A DNA stretch of 64,000 nucleotides from Glo-17 sp964637835 (GTDB lineage Bacteria; Krumholzibacteriota; Krumholzibacteriia; LZORAL124-64-63). Location of the stretch: the NCBI GenBank assembly GCA_964637835.1, contig CAZWYF010000004.1:1-64000 (forward strand), written 5' to 3'. Positions 46,703-54,961 of the stretch are shown here, in pieces (within the stretch, counting starts at the first letter, position 1; the number at the start of each line of letters is the position of its first letter). A program made the position numbers and the translations under genes. Under the pieces are notes generated by a model. The model saw only the letters and a program-made list of their open reading frames with translations, was not told the origin of the DNA and made no database searches.

Positions 46703-48430
46703 ATGCGTCTCGCGATCCAGGAGTGGAGGTGGCGTCCGGTTGCCGCCGTCCTGGCGGCGTGCACCTTCCTGATGATCGCGCCGACAGCCATGGCGCAGGC
46801 GGCGGATGCCGCCCAGATGGAAGCCATGACGGCGCGGTACCAGGAGCAGTCGCTACGGGTGAGCCTGTGGCTGAACAAGGACGCCGAGCAGGTCTACCGC
46901 CGGGGCGAGATCCTGCAGGCCACCTTCCAGACCAACGAGGACGCCTACGCCGTGGTCTACCGCATCGATGCGGAGGGGCGCGTGAGCATCCTCTGGCCCA
47001 CCACCCGTTACAGCGACGGTTTCGTGTTCGGGGGGCATCGCTACCGCCTGCCGGCCCGTGACGGCGGCCGGCTGCGGGTGGCCAGCGAGGAGGGCATGGG
47101 CTACGTCCAGGCGCTGGTCTCGCGCTACCCCTTCGACCTGCGGGAGCTGGCCCTCGACTTCCACCACGAACCGACGGAGCGCCCCTTCGATTTCTACGTG
47201 GCCGGCGATCCCTACCTCGCCATGAACGAGGTCAACTTCGCGGTCACCGGCCTGGAGGACCCCAGCGAGTTCGTGGTGGCCAACCAGGCGAGCTACTACG
47301 TGCACCGCAAGGTGGACCACCCGCGGTATCTCTGCTTCCAGTGCCACGACACGGGCACGGCGAGCTACGAGCCGTACCGCGACACCTGCACCGTCAACAT
47401 CCACCACGACCATGGCTGGATGAACGACTGGTGGGTCAGCTACGGCTTCTACCCCGCCTACTACTACCCGGTCTACTACTACGTCGATCCGTGGACACAC
47501 GCGCGCTGGGTCAACTACTGGTACGACCCGTGGTATCGCTGGCCCCACGTGACCTACGCCTGGCGCCACGACTACTACGACTGGCGCCACTCTCCCTACT
47601 GGGACGGCAACAGCTGGACCGCGTACAAGGAAGGCCGGCGGCGCTACACGCCCCTGGACAAGCCGGGGTTCGACCGCGACGGCCGCGACGTGACCGTGCG
47701 CACCAAGAACACCCTGGTGCGCGGCGAGCGTCCCGACGACCAGCGCCTGCGCGCCATGAAGGAACGCACGGTGGTGGCCCGCGATCGCGACCGCACCGAG
47801 GACGTGCGCCAGCGGACGCGCGGCGCCGGCGGGACCCCGCGCAACGTGTCGCCCACCGATCGCTCGCAGACCCGGTACGAGCCGGACAACCGGATCCGCA
47901 CCGCGCCGGGGCTGCGAGTCCCCGGTGACGGTCCCACCAGCAGCGTGCGCGATGCCGGCCGGCTGCGCTCCTCGCGTTCGCCCGGGCTGGATCGCGGCCG
48001 GGACGGGGCCGCCGACACGCGGGTGCGTCCGGGCGTCCGCGGTGATGAGCGCCGCAACGTGACCCCGACGCCGCGGGGCCGCGGCGACGGCGACCGCCGG
48101 ACCATCCGGCCGGTGGAGCCGCGCCGCGGCGATGGCGACCGCGTCTGGTCCAACCGTCGCAGCTCGGGCTCCTCGCGAGTGAAGCCCACGCCGCCACCGG
48201 TGCGGAGCGAGCCGCGCAGTCGCAGCGGCAACACCACCATCCGCCGTCAGGAGCGACCGCAGCCACCGCCGCCGAGCAATCCGCGCGGCGGCAGCGGCTC
48301 CAGCTCCGGCAGCGTCAGCCCGCGCAAGCCATCGCCGCCACCGAGCAAGCCCGCGCCGCCGCCCAGCCAGCCGCGCAGCGGCAGCCGGGGCAGCAGCGGC
48401 AAGGCCCGCGGATCCGGAGGTGGCCGGTAG
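46703..48430 (+). CDS. DUF4384 protein with one CXXCH motif and a basic low-complexity tail
   Basis: 575-residue exported protein. After a signal peptide (VAAVLAACTFLMIAPTAMAQA) comes a DUF4384 domain (LRVSLWLNKDAEQVYRRGEILQATFQTNEDAYAVVYRIDAEG), a module often attached to secreted or surface proteins. At 211-215 there is one haem-attachment-type motif CFQCH with a later CTVNIHHDHG. Residues 240-320 are extremely rich in Tyr, Trp and His (YYYPVYYYVDPW, WYRWPHVTYAWRHDYYDW). The last 230 residues are Arg/Pro/Ser/Gly low-complexity sequence, strongly basic, which might bind nucleic acid, polysaccharide or the cell surface. The start has GGAGGAAGG upstream. Function unknown. Confidence 0.75.
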   Translation: MRLAIQEWRWRPVAAVLAACTFLMIAPTAMAQAADAAQMEAMTARYQEQSLRVSLWLNKDAEQVYRRGEILQATFQTNEDAYAVVYRIDAEGRVSILWPTTRYSDGFVFGGHRYRLPARDGGRLRVASEEGMGYVQALVSRYPFDLRELALDFHHEPTERPFDFYVAGDPYLAMNEVNFAVTGLEDPSEFVVANQASYYVHRKVDHPRYLCFQCHDTGTASYEPYRDTCTVNIHHDHGWMNDWWVSYGFYPAYYYPVYYYVDPWTHARWVNYWYDPWYRWPHVTYAWRHDYYDWRHSPYWDGNSWTAYKEGRRRYTPLDKPGFDRDGRDVTVRTKNTLVRGERPDDQRLRAMKERTVVARDRDRTEDVRQRTRGAGGTPRNVSPTDRSQTRYEPDNRIRTAPGLRVPGDGPTSSVRDAGRLRSSRSPGLDRGRDGAADTRVRPGVRGDERRNVTPTPRGRGDGDRRTIRPVEPRRGDGDRVWSNRRSSGSSRVKPTPPPVRSEPRSRSGNTTIRRQERPQPPPPSNPRGGSGSSSGSVSPRKPSPPPSKPAPPPSQPRSGSRGSSGKARGSGGGR

Positions 48431-48744
48431 GCAGGACAGCCCAGTGTTGGCGGCTTTTCCCCCCATCTGCCCGGCCGGAGGGACGTCCGGATCCTCGCAG
48501 AGGTTGGCAGCCAGAGGACAGGAGAGGGACGCAAGGAAGGCCGGGGGCCACCAGCACGACGGAAGGGTCTCGGACGAAGCTGTTGTCGATCAGGGGTGGC
48601 AATGACGGAGTCCGGGGCCCTTCCCGAATCTCACCAGCGGCCGCGGGGCGTCGATCGACGGCGTCGATTGACCCCACCGGGGGCCGCCACTATCATACGC
48701 CGCATTCGTGCTCGCACCCCTCGCCGTCCGGAAAGGTCGCCCCG
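48431..48744. other. Intergenic region upstream of the pseudoprotease gene
   Basis: 314 bases without a supported gene. It contains the promoter at 48668-48696 and little else; an open frame across it continues from the next gene but starts before the predicted transcript. Confidence 0.6.
48668..48696 (+). promoter_or_regulatory. Promoter of the M6-like pseudoprotease gene
   Basis: TTGACC at 48668-48673, exactly 17 bases, TATCAT at 48691-48696. Predicted start near 48703, leader about 42 bases, which supports the ATG at 48745. Confidence 0.7.
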
Positions 48745-51700
48745 ATGCACACCTGGTCGCCGCGCGCCTGGGCCCTGTTCCTGATCTGCGTCCTGGTCGC
48801 GGCCGCGGCCGCGGACGCGCGCCAGCAGCCCGCCCCCCGTCAGCTCACCGCTCCGGCGGTGTCGTCCGAGGCCGCGGCCCGGATGATCCGGCAGCATGCC
48901 CCGCTCCTCGGCGATGGCGAGCGGTCGCTGCAGGCGGCCCGCCTCGCCGGGCGCCGGGCGCCCTCCGAGCTGGTGACCGTGGCCATCCTGGTCGACTTCG
49001 CCGACACCACGTTCTACGGTCGGCAGGACGAGTTCGACGGCCCGCTGCCCACGTCCACGCAGAGCGACTTCTACTACGCGGCGCATGATTCCCTGTACTA
49101 CGACCACCTCCTGCGCGACGTGGCCGACTACTACGCCGCCGTCAGCGGCGGGCGTTTCACCCTCGATTACCGGGTCCACGGCACCGTCGCCAGCCTGGCC
49201 GAGGGCATGGCCTACTATGGCGATCATCCCGAGGAGGGCGAGCAGTCGGTCCTCCTGGCCGCCGACGCCATCGCCGCCCTCGATGCCGAGATCGACTTCT
49301 CCCTCCACGACACCGTCCTGTTGATCCACGCCGGCGCCGGCGAGGAGACGGACGTCCTGGGCGACTCGCCCGAGCAGATCTACAGCACCTATCTCGGGCC
49401 GGAGGACTTCCAGCAGGCGGTGGAGGATTCCGTCCTCGCCCAGCCCTTCATCGTCACCGACGACCATCCCGAGGGCGAGGGGGTGCGCCACGTCCTGATC
49501 CTGCCGGAGAACCAGTTCCAGGACGCCTTCGAGGGCTTCAGCGGCTACTACGGCAGCCTCGGCGTGTACTGCTTCGAGGTGGGCCTGCGCCTGGGCATGC
49601 TCTCGCTCTCCGACTTCACCCCGTCCGGGGCGCCCGACAGCCAGGGCATCGGCCAGTTCGGCCTCATGGGCTACGGCCTGTTCTCCGCCGGCGGGTTCGT
49701 GCCGCCCGAGCCGTGCGCCTTCAACAAGCAGCTCATGGGCTGGCTGGATCCCTATCCGGCCGATCCGGACGCCGCGGCCACCTGGACGCTGAGCCCGGCC
49801 GCCGATCCCGCCGACCCGCGGGCCGCGGCCCGGATCGACCTCACCGGCGCGGAGTACTTCCTCCTGGAATACCGCCTGCAGGATCCGGACGGCAACGGCA
49901 TCTTCAGCTTCACCGGCGACCTCAACGGCAACAACACGCCCGACTTCTACGACGCCGACTCGGAGTTCGGCGACGGCACGCCCACCGGCTTCTTCGATCC
50001 GGCCACCGACACCCGGGAGTGGTTCACCGGCGCGGAGTGGGACTTCTTCCTCTCCGACAACACCGCCCGGCCCCAGGGGCCCGGCGTGCCCAAGGGCCGC
50101 GGGTCGGGAGTCCACATCTGGCACATCGACGAGACCGTGATCCGCGCGGCCTTCGGCGCCGAGCGCAACCTCTTCAACGCCGACCCCTCCCGCAAGAGCG
50201 TGGACCTGGAGGAGGCCGACGGGATCCAGGATCTCGACTCCCGGCAGCCGTCCCCGTACTGGCTGGGGGGCGACTTCGACAGCTTCCGCGGCGAGGACAC
50301 GGCGCGGTTCGGCCCGGACACGCGCCCGGACACGCGCACCAACGGCGGCCTGCGGACCGGCATCCTCGTCGATGCCATCAGCGACGTGGTCATCGACTCC
50401 ACGCACGTGTTCAACCCGGGGGCCGAGGACGAGTACACCGGCATCCGCTATGCCGACAGCATGACCTTCCAGCTCAGCCGCGAGTCCGCGGCCGCGGACG
50501 CCCCGCAGCGGCTGGCCAGCCGGGATCTGCCGGAGGTCGACCTGGCCGGCTCGGATCTGCTGGCGGTGCGGCTGGATCCGGAGCAGGACGTCCCGGTGTT
50601 GCTGGCCGCGAGCACCGGCGGCGAGATCCTGGCGCTGCGCGAGGACCTCACCGAGTGGGTGGACCACGATGACGACCCCGCCACGGTGGCGCCGCTGGCG
50701 TCGGCTCGCGATGCGGCCGGCGAGGCGGTGGCGGCCAACCTGCCGCTGGCGGCCGGACAGCTCGACGGCGGCGGGGCGCTCGAGATCGTGCTGACCGCCG
50801 CCGACGGGGTCTACTCCTTCGGCGCCGACGGCACGCCGCTGGGCGACGTGGGCGGCGCGACGGGGCGCATCGCCAGGCTGGATAGCTGCCGCATCCCGGC
50901 GGTGCTGCTGCCGCCGGAGGGCACCGTTCCGGGCGCCGACGTGGCCAGCACCCCCGTCCTGATCGCCGTGGTCGAGCGCCAGCCCGACGGCGACCGCCTG
51001 CGGCTGCTGGATGACCTGGGCCAGGATGCGATCGCGCCCCTGCCGCTGCACGGACGGGCCACCGCCGCGCCGGTGCGCCTGCGCCGCAGCGCCACCGAGG
51101 ACCACCTCCTCGTGCCGGTGGACGCCGGGCCCGACGTCGGCGGGCAGCTGCGGGTGGTGAGCCGGGGCGGGACGGGATGGTTGATCTCCGGGTCCCGCGA
51201 CCTCGCCGCCGCCCCCGGCCGGCAGCGGCCCATGCTCTCGCAGGTTCCGGGCGGCGCCCTGGTGGCGGTCCTGACCGATCCCGCCGGCCGGGGACAGTTC
51301 TGCCAGCTCACCGGTCCGACCACGGCCGCGCCGGCGCTCTGGCCGGCCGCGCTGGCCCTGGGCTCGCCCCTCGGCCCACGGGGGGCGCTGCTGCAGGCGG
51401 ACGGCGCCCTGGCGCGGGTGGACGTCAATGGCGAGCGCCTGCTGGGCTGGCCGCGCCGGCCGCAGCCGGCCACCACGGCGGGTCCGGCGGCGCCGCTGGT
51501 GCTCACCGCCGCCCTGCCGGGCGACGCCAGGGACGCTCCCGTGGTCCCGGATCGGTGGGACGACGCCTTCCTCTTCCACACCGGCGACGGCCGCCTCTTC
51601 CTCACCGGCGAGGATGGCGAGGTGCGGCCCGGCTGGCCGCTGCCCGGCCCGGCGGGCCCGGCCGGGACGCCGGCGGTGGTGCGGCGGACCGATGGTCGCT

Positions 51701-52221
51701 TCCTGCTCTTCGCCGCGGGCGCGCACCGGCGCGTGGCCGGGGTGGACCCCGAGACCGATCAGCTGCTGGAGACGGTGACCGGTTCGCTGCAGACCTGGGT
51801 CGTGGACCTGGCGGCCGGGCTGGATCCGGACGCCGCGCTCGTGGCGGCCATGGCCGGCGGCGGCCCGTGGCGGGCGGGCTGGTCGCCAGCGACCGGCAGC
51901 GTGCGCACCGATCCGGTCCACGAGCCCGGTTTCGCCGCGTCGGTGGTCTGCTACCCGCAGCCGCTGACCGGCCGGACGCTCCATGTCCGTGGCGATGCCG
52001 CCGGCGAACCTGCCGGCGCTGGCGAGGTGCGCATCCAGATCCTGGACCTGCAGGGCGAGGTGGTCCGCGACGTGCGGGCGTCCCTCGTCGCGGGTCGGGT
52101 CGCCTTCGACGTGCCCATCGACCTGGCCGACGTGGCCTCCGGCCTCTACGTCTGCCGCGTGGCGGTGAACGACGCGACCGGCGCGTCGGTGACCGTCAAG
52201 ACCATCGCCGTCGCCCGCTGA
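48745..52221 (+). CDS. Secreted M6-family pseudoprotease with divergent C-terminal sorting-like domain
   Basis: 1158-residue secreted protein built like an M6 (immune inhibitor A) protease: signal peptide (ALFLICVLVAAAAADA), VTVAILVDFADTTFYG, LRDVADYYAAVSGGRFTLDYRV and the post-catalytic FGLMGYGLFSAGGFVPPEPCAFNKQLMGWLDP. Where the zinc motif HEFGH belongs the sequence reads FEVGL (277-281, within CFEVGLRLGMLSL): both zinc histidines are gone and only the Glu (278) remains, so it should be catalytically dead. Residues 660-1080 are propeller-like repeats; the end (VRIQILDLQGEVVRDVRAS to GLYVCRVAV) is a diverged FlgD-like module. The start at 48745 follows GGAAAGG. It may have become a binding or structural surface protein. 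Confidence 0.82.
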   Translation: MHTWSPRAWALFLICVLVAAAAADARQQPAPRQLTAPAVSSEAAARMIRQHAPLLGDGERSLQAARLAGRRAPSELVTVAILVDFADTTFYGRQDEFDGPLPTSTQSDFYYAAHDSLYYDHLLRDVADYYAAVSGGRFTLDYRVHGTVASLAEGMAYYGDHPEEGEQSVLLAADAIAALDAEIDFSLHDTVLLIHAGAGEETDVLGDSPEQIYSTYLGPEDFQQAVEDSVLAQPFIVTDDHPEGEGVRHVLILPENQFQDAFEGFSGYYGSLGVYCFEVGLRLGMLSLSDFTPSGAPDSQGIGQFGLMGYGLFSAGGFVPPEPCAFNKQLMGWLDPYPADPDAAATWTLSPAADPADPRAAARIDLTGAEYFLLEYRLQDPDGNGIFSFTGDLNGNNTPDFYDADSEFGDGTPTGFFDPATDTREWFTGAEWDFFLSDNTARPQGPGVPKGRGSGVHIWHIDETVIRAAFGAERNLFNADPSRKSVDLEEADGIQDLDSRQPSPYWLGGDFDSFRGEDTARFGPDTRPDTRTNGGLRTGILVDAISDVVIDSTHVFNPGAEDEYTGIRYADSMTFQLSRESAAADAPQRLASRDLPEVDLAGSDLLAVRLDPEQDVPVLLAASTGGEILALREDLTEWVDHDDDPATVAPLASARDAAGEAVAANLPLAAGQLDGGGALEIVLTAADGVYSFGADGTPLGDVGGATGRIARLDSCRIPAVLLPPEGTVPGADVASTPVLIAVVERQPDGDRLRLLDDLGQDAIAPLPLHGRATAAPVRLRRSATEDHLLVPVDAGPDVGGQLRVVSRGGTGWLISGSRDLAAAPGRQRPMLSQVPGGALVAVLTDPAGRGQFCQLTGPTTAAPALWPAALALGSPLGPRGALLQADGALARVDVNGERLLGWPRRPQPATTAGPAAPLVLTAALPGDARDAPVVPDRWDDAFLFHTGDGRLFLTGEDGEVRPGWPLPGPAGPAGTPAVVRRTDGRFLLFAAGAHRRVAGVDPETDQLLETVTGSLQTWVVDLAAGLDPDAALVAAMAGGGPWRAGWSPATGSVRTDPVHEPGFAASVVCYPQPLTGRTLHVRGDAAGEPAGAGEVRIQILDLQGEVVRDVRASLVAGRVAFDVPIDLADVASGLYVCRVAVNDATGASVTVKTIAVAR

Positions 52222-52245
52222 GGCGGCGGCCCGCTGGCGCGGCGC

Positions 52246-52274
52246 TTGCTGCCTGGCGGGACGCGAGGTACAGT
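52246..52274 (+). promoter_or_regulatory. Promoter of the PorV-like gene
   Basis: TTGCTG at 52246-52251, exactly 17 bases, TACAGT at 52269-52274. Predicted start near 52281, leader about 55 bases. Confidence 0.6.
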
Positions 52275-52335
52275 CAGGACTCAACCCCGGGGAGCCGGCG
52301 CGGCGTTCGCGGCGGCCGTGAGAGGAAAGGTGACC

Positions 52336-53274
52336 ATGCGTAGCAAGCTCTTCATCGCGAGCGCCGGGCTGCTCGGCCTGCTCCTGCTGGCCGTGCCCCA
52401 GGCGGCCCTGGCCGGAGGCAACCCCGGCGACGCCGGCCTGCTCTTCCTGCGCCAGGGCATGGGCACGCGCGAGGCTGCCATGGGCGGCACGGGCGTGGCG
52501 GCCACCGAGGGGGCGGCCGCGGCCTACTGGAACCCGTCGCGCCTGGCCTTCGCCCCGGCCGGCACGGCGCTGCTGGTGCAGCAGCAGACCTGGCTGGAGA
52601 CCTTCGACTACACCGCCGCCGCCCTGGTCCACCATGGGGATTTCGGCGTGATCGGGCTCACCTTCGCCGGTCTCTTCTCCGACGAGATCGAGCGCTACGG
52701 GGCGGACGCCGTGGGCGTCCCCGAGGGCACCTTCTCGCCCTACGACCTCGCCTTCGGGGCCAGCTACTCGCGACGCATGGGCGAGGAGTTCGCCATCGGC
52801 GCCCAGGCCAAGCTGGTCTACGAGAAGATCGACATCTACAGCGGCACGGTGGTGCTCTTCGACCTCTTCGCCACCTGGCAACTGCGCCACCTGCCGGGTG
52901 TCAGCCTTGGCGTCAGCGCCGCCAACCTCGGTGGCCAGATGACCATCAACGAGGAACCCTTCGATGCCCCGCAGACGGTGACCGTGGGCGCCGGCTGGAC
53001 GCCGCAGAGCGGGCCGCTGGCCCACCGCGCCACGCTGACCGGCGATGTCGCCTTCTACAACGACGGCAACGAGAAGGCGCACGTGGGGGGCGAGTTCCGC
53101 GTGGTGCCGGAACTGGCCCTGCGGGCGGGCTACAAGGTGAACTACGAGAACCAGGGCCTGACCGCGGGCGCGGGCTTCCGCTACGGGAACTTCGGCGTGG
53201 GGTACGCCTACGAGGACGTCGCCGACGACGCCCTCGATCCGGGGCACCGGTTCTCGGTGGAATTCCTGTTCTAG
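52336..53274 (+). CDS. PorV/PorQ family outer-membrane beta-barrel protein
   Basis: 312-residue outer-membrane protein. Signal peptide (SAGLLGLLLLAVPQAALAG), then the family N-terminus FLRQGMGTREAAMGGTGVAATEGAAAAYWNPSRLAF, followed by alternating beta strands (VGLTFAGLFS-type, LGVSAANLGGQM) and a C-terminal aromatic residue (FSVEFLF) as in barrel proteins. PorV and PorQ belong to the FadL-like fold and serve as type IX secretion partners; the same family also includes proteins of unknown role. Its position straight after a gene whose product has a sorting-like C-terminus supports an export role (inference). The start is fixed by GAGGAAAGG. Its stop overlaps the convergent LpxH-like gene by four bases. 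Confidence 0.82.
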   Translation: MRSKLFIASAGLLGLLLLAVPQAALAGGNPGDAGLLFLRQGMGTREAAMGGTGVAATEGAAAAYWNPSRLAFAPAGTALLVQQQTWLETFDYTAAALVHHGDFGVIGLTFAGLFSDEIERYGADAVGVPEGTFSPYDLAFGASYSRRMGEEFAIGAQAKLVYEKIDIYSGTVVLFDLFATWQLRHLPGVSLGVSAANLGGQMTINEEPFDAPQTVTVGAGWTPQSGPLAHRATLTGDVAFYNDGNEKAHVGGEFRVVPELALRAGYKVNYENQGLTAGAGFRYGNFGVGYAYEDVADDALDPGHRFSVEFLF

Positions 53275-54065
53275 AGGGTCTCGCCGGCCGCGGGCGCCGT
53301 GGCGTCGGCCGGGTCGGCCGTCCCGTCGGTGTCGGTGCAGGCGGCGAGGCCGCCGGCGCGCCAGACGGCGTACTGCCGCGGCTCGAGCCAGCCGCCCAGG
53401 GTGGTCAGCCGTCGCCCGGCGTGCTCCACGGTGAACTGGTGGTGCACGTGGCCCATGATCAGGTGGTCCCAGTCGGCGGCCCGCTGGCGTTCGAGCCAGC
53501 GGGCCGCCTTGCGCTCGATGCCGACGACCTCGTCGCGGGTGCAGCCACGGCTGGTGCCCGAGAGCCAGGTGCTGAACGCGTAGAGGAGCTCCGGGTGCAG
53601 GGACTTGCCCAGGAGCACGCCGGCCGGGTGCCGGACGACGCGCCGGAAGGCGGCATACAGGAGATCGCGGCCGAGCAGGCCGTCGCCATGGACGCAGCGC
53701 ACGCGCCGTCCGTCCAGCTCCAGCGTCACCGGGCCGCCGTCGGGGTCGCTGCCGTAGCGGTCGTGGAGGTAGCGGGCGGCCCAGATGTCGTGATTGCCGC
53801 CCACGAAGTGTAGCCGCGACCCCGCCCCTCGCACGCGGTCGAGGACGCGCAGGAGCGGCTCGTAGCCCTTCATCACGAAGTGCGGGTAATCGAACCAGAA
53901 GTCGAAGATGTCGCCCATCAGGACCACGTCCGGGATGCCGGCGCGCCGGTCCAGCAGCGCGATGAACGCGTCCAGGCGCTGCTGCTCCGCCGCGTCGCGC
54001 TCGGTGTGGAAGTGGCTGTCGGCGAGGAAGAGGACCCGCGCGTCGTCATTCTGGTTGCCAGACAT
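53271..54065 (-). CDS. lpxH: LpxH-like UDP-2,3-diacylglucosamine diphosphatase
   Basis: 264-residue calcineurin-like metallophosphoesterase; LpxH makes lipid X from UDP-2,3-diacylglucosamine in lipid A synthesis. Dinuclear metal motifs: FLADSHFH, LMGDIFDFWF, VGGNHD, VHGDGL and MGHVHHQF. The GDIFDFW and GNHDIW forms match the LpxH/LpxH2 branch. I take the ATG at 54065; a GTG at 54092 would add nine residues (GLTYKLCT) and lies upstream of the predicted transcript start. There is no ribosome site before 54065, and the promoter places the start only about three bases upstream, so it may be nearly leaderless. The Ala/Asp tail of 25 residues is unusual. Confidence 0.82.
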   Translation of the reverse strand: MSGNQNDDARVLFLADSHFHTERDAAEQQRLDAFIALLDRRAGIPDVVLMGDIFDFWFDYPHFVMKGYEPLLRVLDRVRGAGSRLHFVGGNHDIWAARYLHDRYGSDPDGGPVTLELDGRRVRCVHGDGLLGRDLLYAAFRRVVRHPAGVLLGKSLHPELLYAFSTWLSGTSRGCTRDEVVGIERKAARWLERQRAADWDHLIMGHVHHQFTVEHAGRRLTTLGGWLEPRQYAVWRAGGLAACTDTDGTADPADATAPAAGETL

Positions 54066-54074
54066 GGTGCACAA

Positions 54075-54103
54075 TTTGTAGGTTAGGCCCACGTCGAGAG
54101 CAA
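54075..54103 (-). promoter_or_regulatory. Minus-strand promoter of the lpxH-like gene
   Basis: Reading the minus strand: TTGCTC (54103-54098), 17 bases, TACAAA (54080-54075). Predicted start about 54068, three bases before the ATG at 54065. Confidence 0.45.
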
Positions 54104-54136
54104 CCTGTTTCCGGACGCCCGACAGAGGACGCTGCC

Positions 54137-54823
54137 ATGTCGATCATGGATCGGGTCAAGAAGAACCTCCGCGAGTGGTACACCCTGGCCGCCGATCGCA
54201 CCGGCGAGATGGCCAAGATCAGCGTGCGCATGTACGACAAGTATGGCATCAGCCGCGAGATCGAGCGGCAGCTCTCCGAGCTGGGCAGCCACGTCTATCA
54301 CGCCGTGGAGCAGGGCCGGACCGAGTTCGCCGACGACCAGGAGCTCGCCGCGTTCATCGAGCGGATCCAGGGCCTCGAGCAGGATCTCGAGGCCAAGGTG
54401 GAGGAGATCGAGGAGATCCGGTTGACCCGGGCCCAGCGCCAGGCCGAGCGCGATGCCATGGCGGACGCGGCTGCGGACGCGACCGGTGGGGCGGCCACGG
54501 CGACGGCCGTGGACCTCCCGGCCGGCGCGGAGGTCTCGACGGAAGCGGCGGAGGCGGGGGCCCCGGATGGGGAAGCGCCCGCACGGCGGGACCTGGGGCC
54601 GGCCGAGGAACTGGACCGCCCCCATGACTTCGGACCGGGCCCGGAACTGGCCGCGGACGCCGACCGGGAAGCTGGCCGGGCCGGGGAGACCGCGGAGCAG
54701 GAGGCCGCGGCAGAGGAAGCCGTGGAGGCGGAGACGGGCGAGGCCGACGCGGACCGGAAGGACCGCAAGGACGACGACGAGCGTCCCCGGGACGCGACGG
54801 ATCCGGAGCGCCGTGAGGGATGA
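54137..54823 (+). CDS. Coiled-coil protein with acidic tail, unknown function
   Basis: 228 residues. The first 110 form a helical, probably coiled-coil domain (MDRVKKNLREWYTLAADRTGEMAKISVRMYD, IERQLSELGSHVYHAVEQGR, IQGLEQDLEAKVEEIEEIRL), reminiscent of small cytoplasmic helical proteins encoded near envelope genes. The rest is an Ala/Glu/Asp-rich disordered tail ending in DRKDRKDDDERPRD. No signal peptide or membrane segment. It starts 72 bases from the divergent lpxH-like gene; a GGACGCTGCC stretch gives a weak ribosome site. Codon use matches the neighbours, so it is a genuine gene, but I do not recognise the family. Confidence 0.7.
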   Translation: MSIMDRVKKNLREWYTLAADRTGEMAKISVRMYDKYGISREIERQLSELGSHVYHAVEQGRTEFADDQELAAFIERIQGLEQDLEAKVEEIEEIRLTRAQRQAERDAMADAAADATGGAATATAVDLPAGAEVSTEAAEAGAPDGEAPARRDLGPAEELDRPHDFGPGPELAADADREAGRAGETAEQEAAAEEAVEAETGEADADRKDRKDDDERPRDATDPERREG

Positions 54824-54849
54824 TCGCGGTGAAGAATCCCTCATGAGGG
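54814..54849. promoter_or_regulatory. Overlapping palindromes abutting the htrA promoter (candidate operator)
   Basis: TGAGGGAT (54814-54821) and ATCCCTCA (54836-54843) form an inverted repeat with a 14-base gap; CCCTCATGAGGG (54838-54849) is a perfect 12-base palindrome sharing the middle copy. It ends one base before the -35 box. Confidence 0.5.
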
Positions 54850-54850
54850 G

Positions 54851-54879
54851 TTGACAGCAAACCCGACTCCCGATAACAT
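54851..54879 (+). promoter_or_regulatory. Promoter of the HtrA protease gene
   Basis: Perfect TTGACA at 54851-54856, 17 bases, TAACAT at 54874-54879. Predicted start near 54886, leader about 76 bases. Confidence 0.7.
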
Positions 54880-54961
54880 GCTTGCATCCCTGCCGAGGCG
54901 TATCCCCTGCCGCCTCGTGGTTCGAACCGGATGTCCCCCCACAAAACCGGAAGACGACGGC

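Noticed and set aside
48631..53247. 1500-codon open frame on the minus strand
   Set aside because: It covers the real pseudoprotease and PorV-like genes, has no recognisable domain and is built of His/Arg/Gly/Val-rich shadow sequence.
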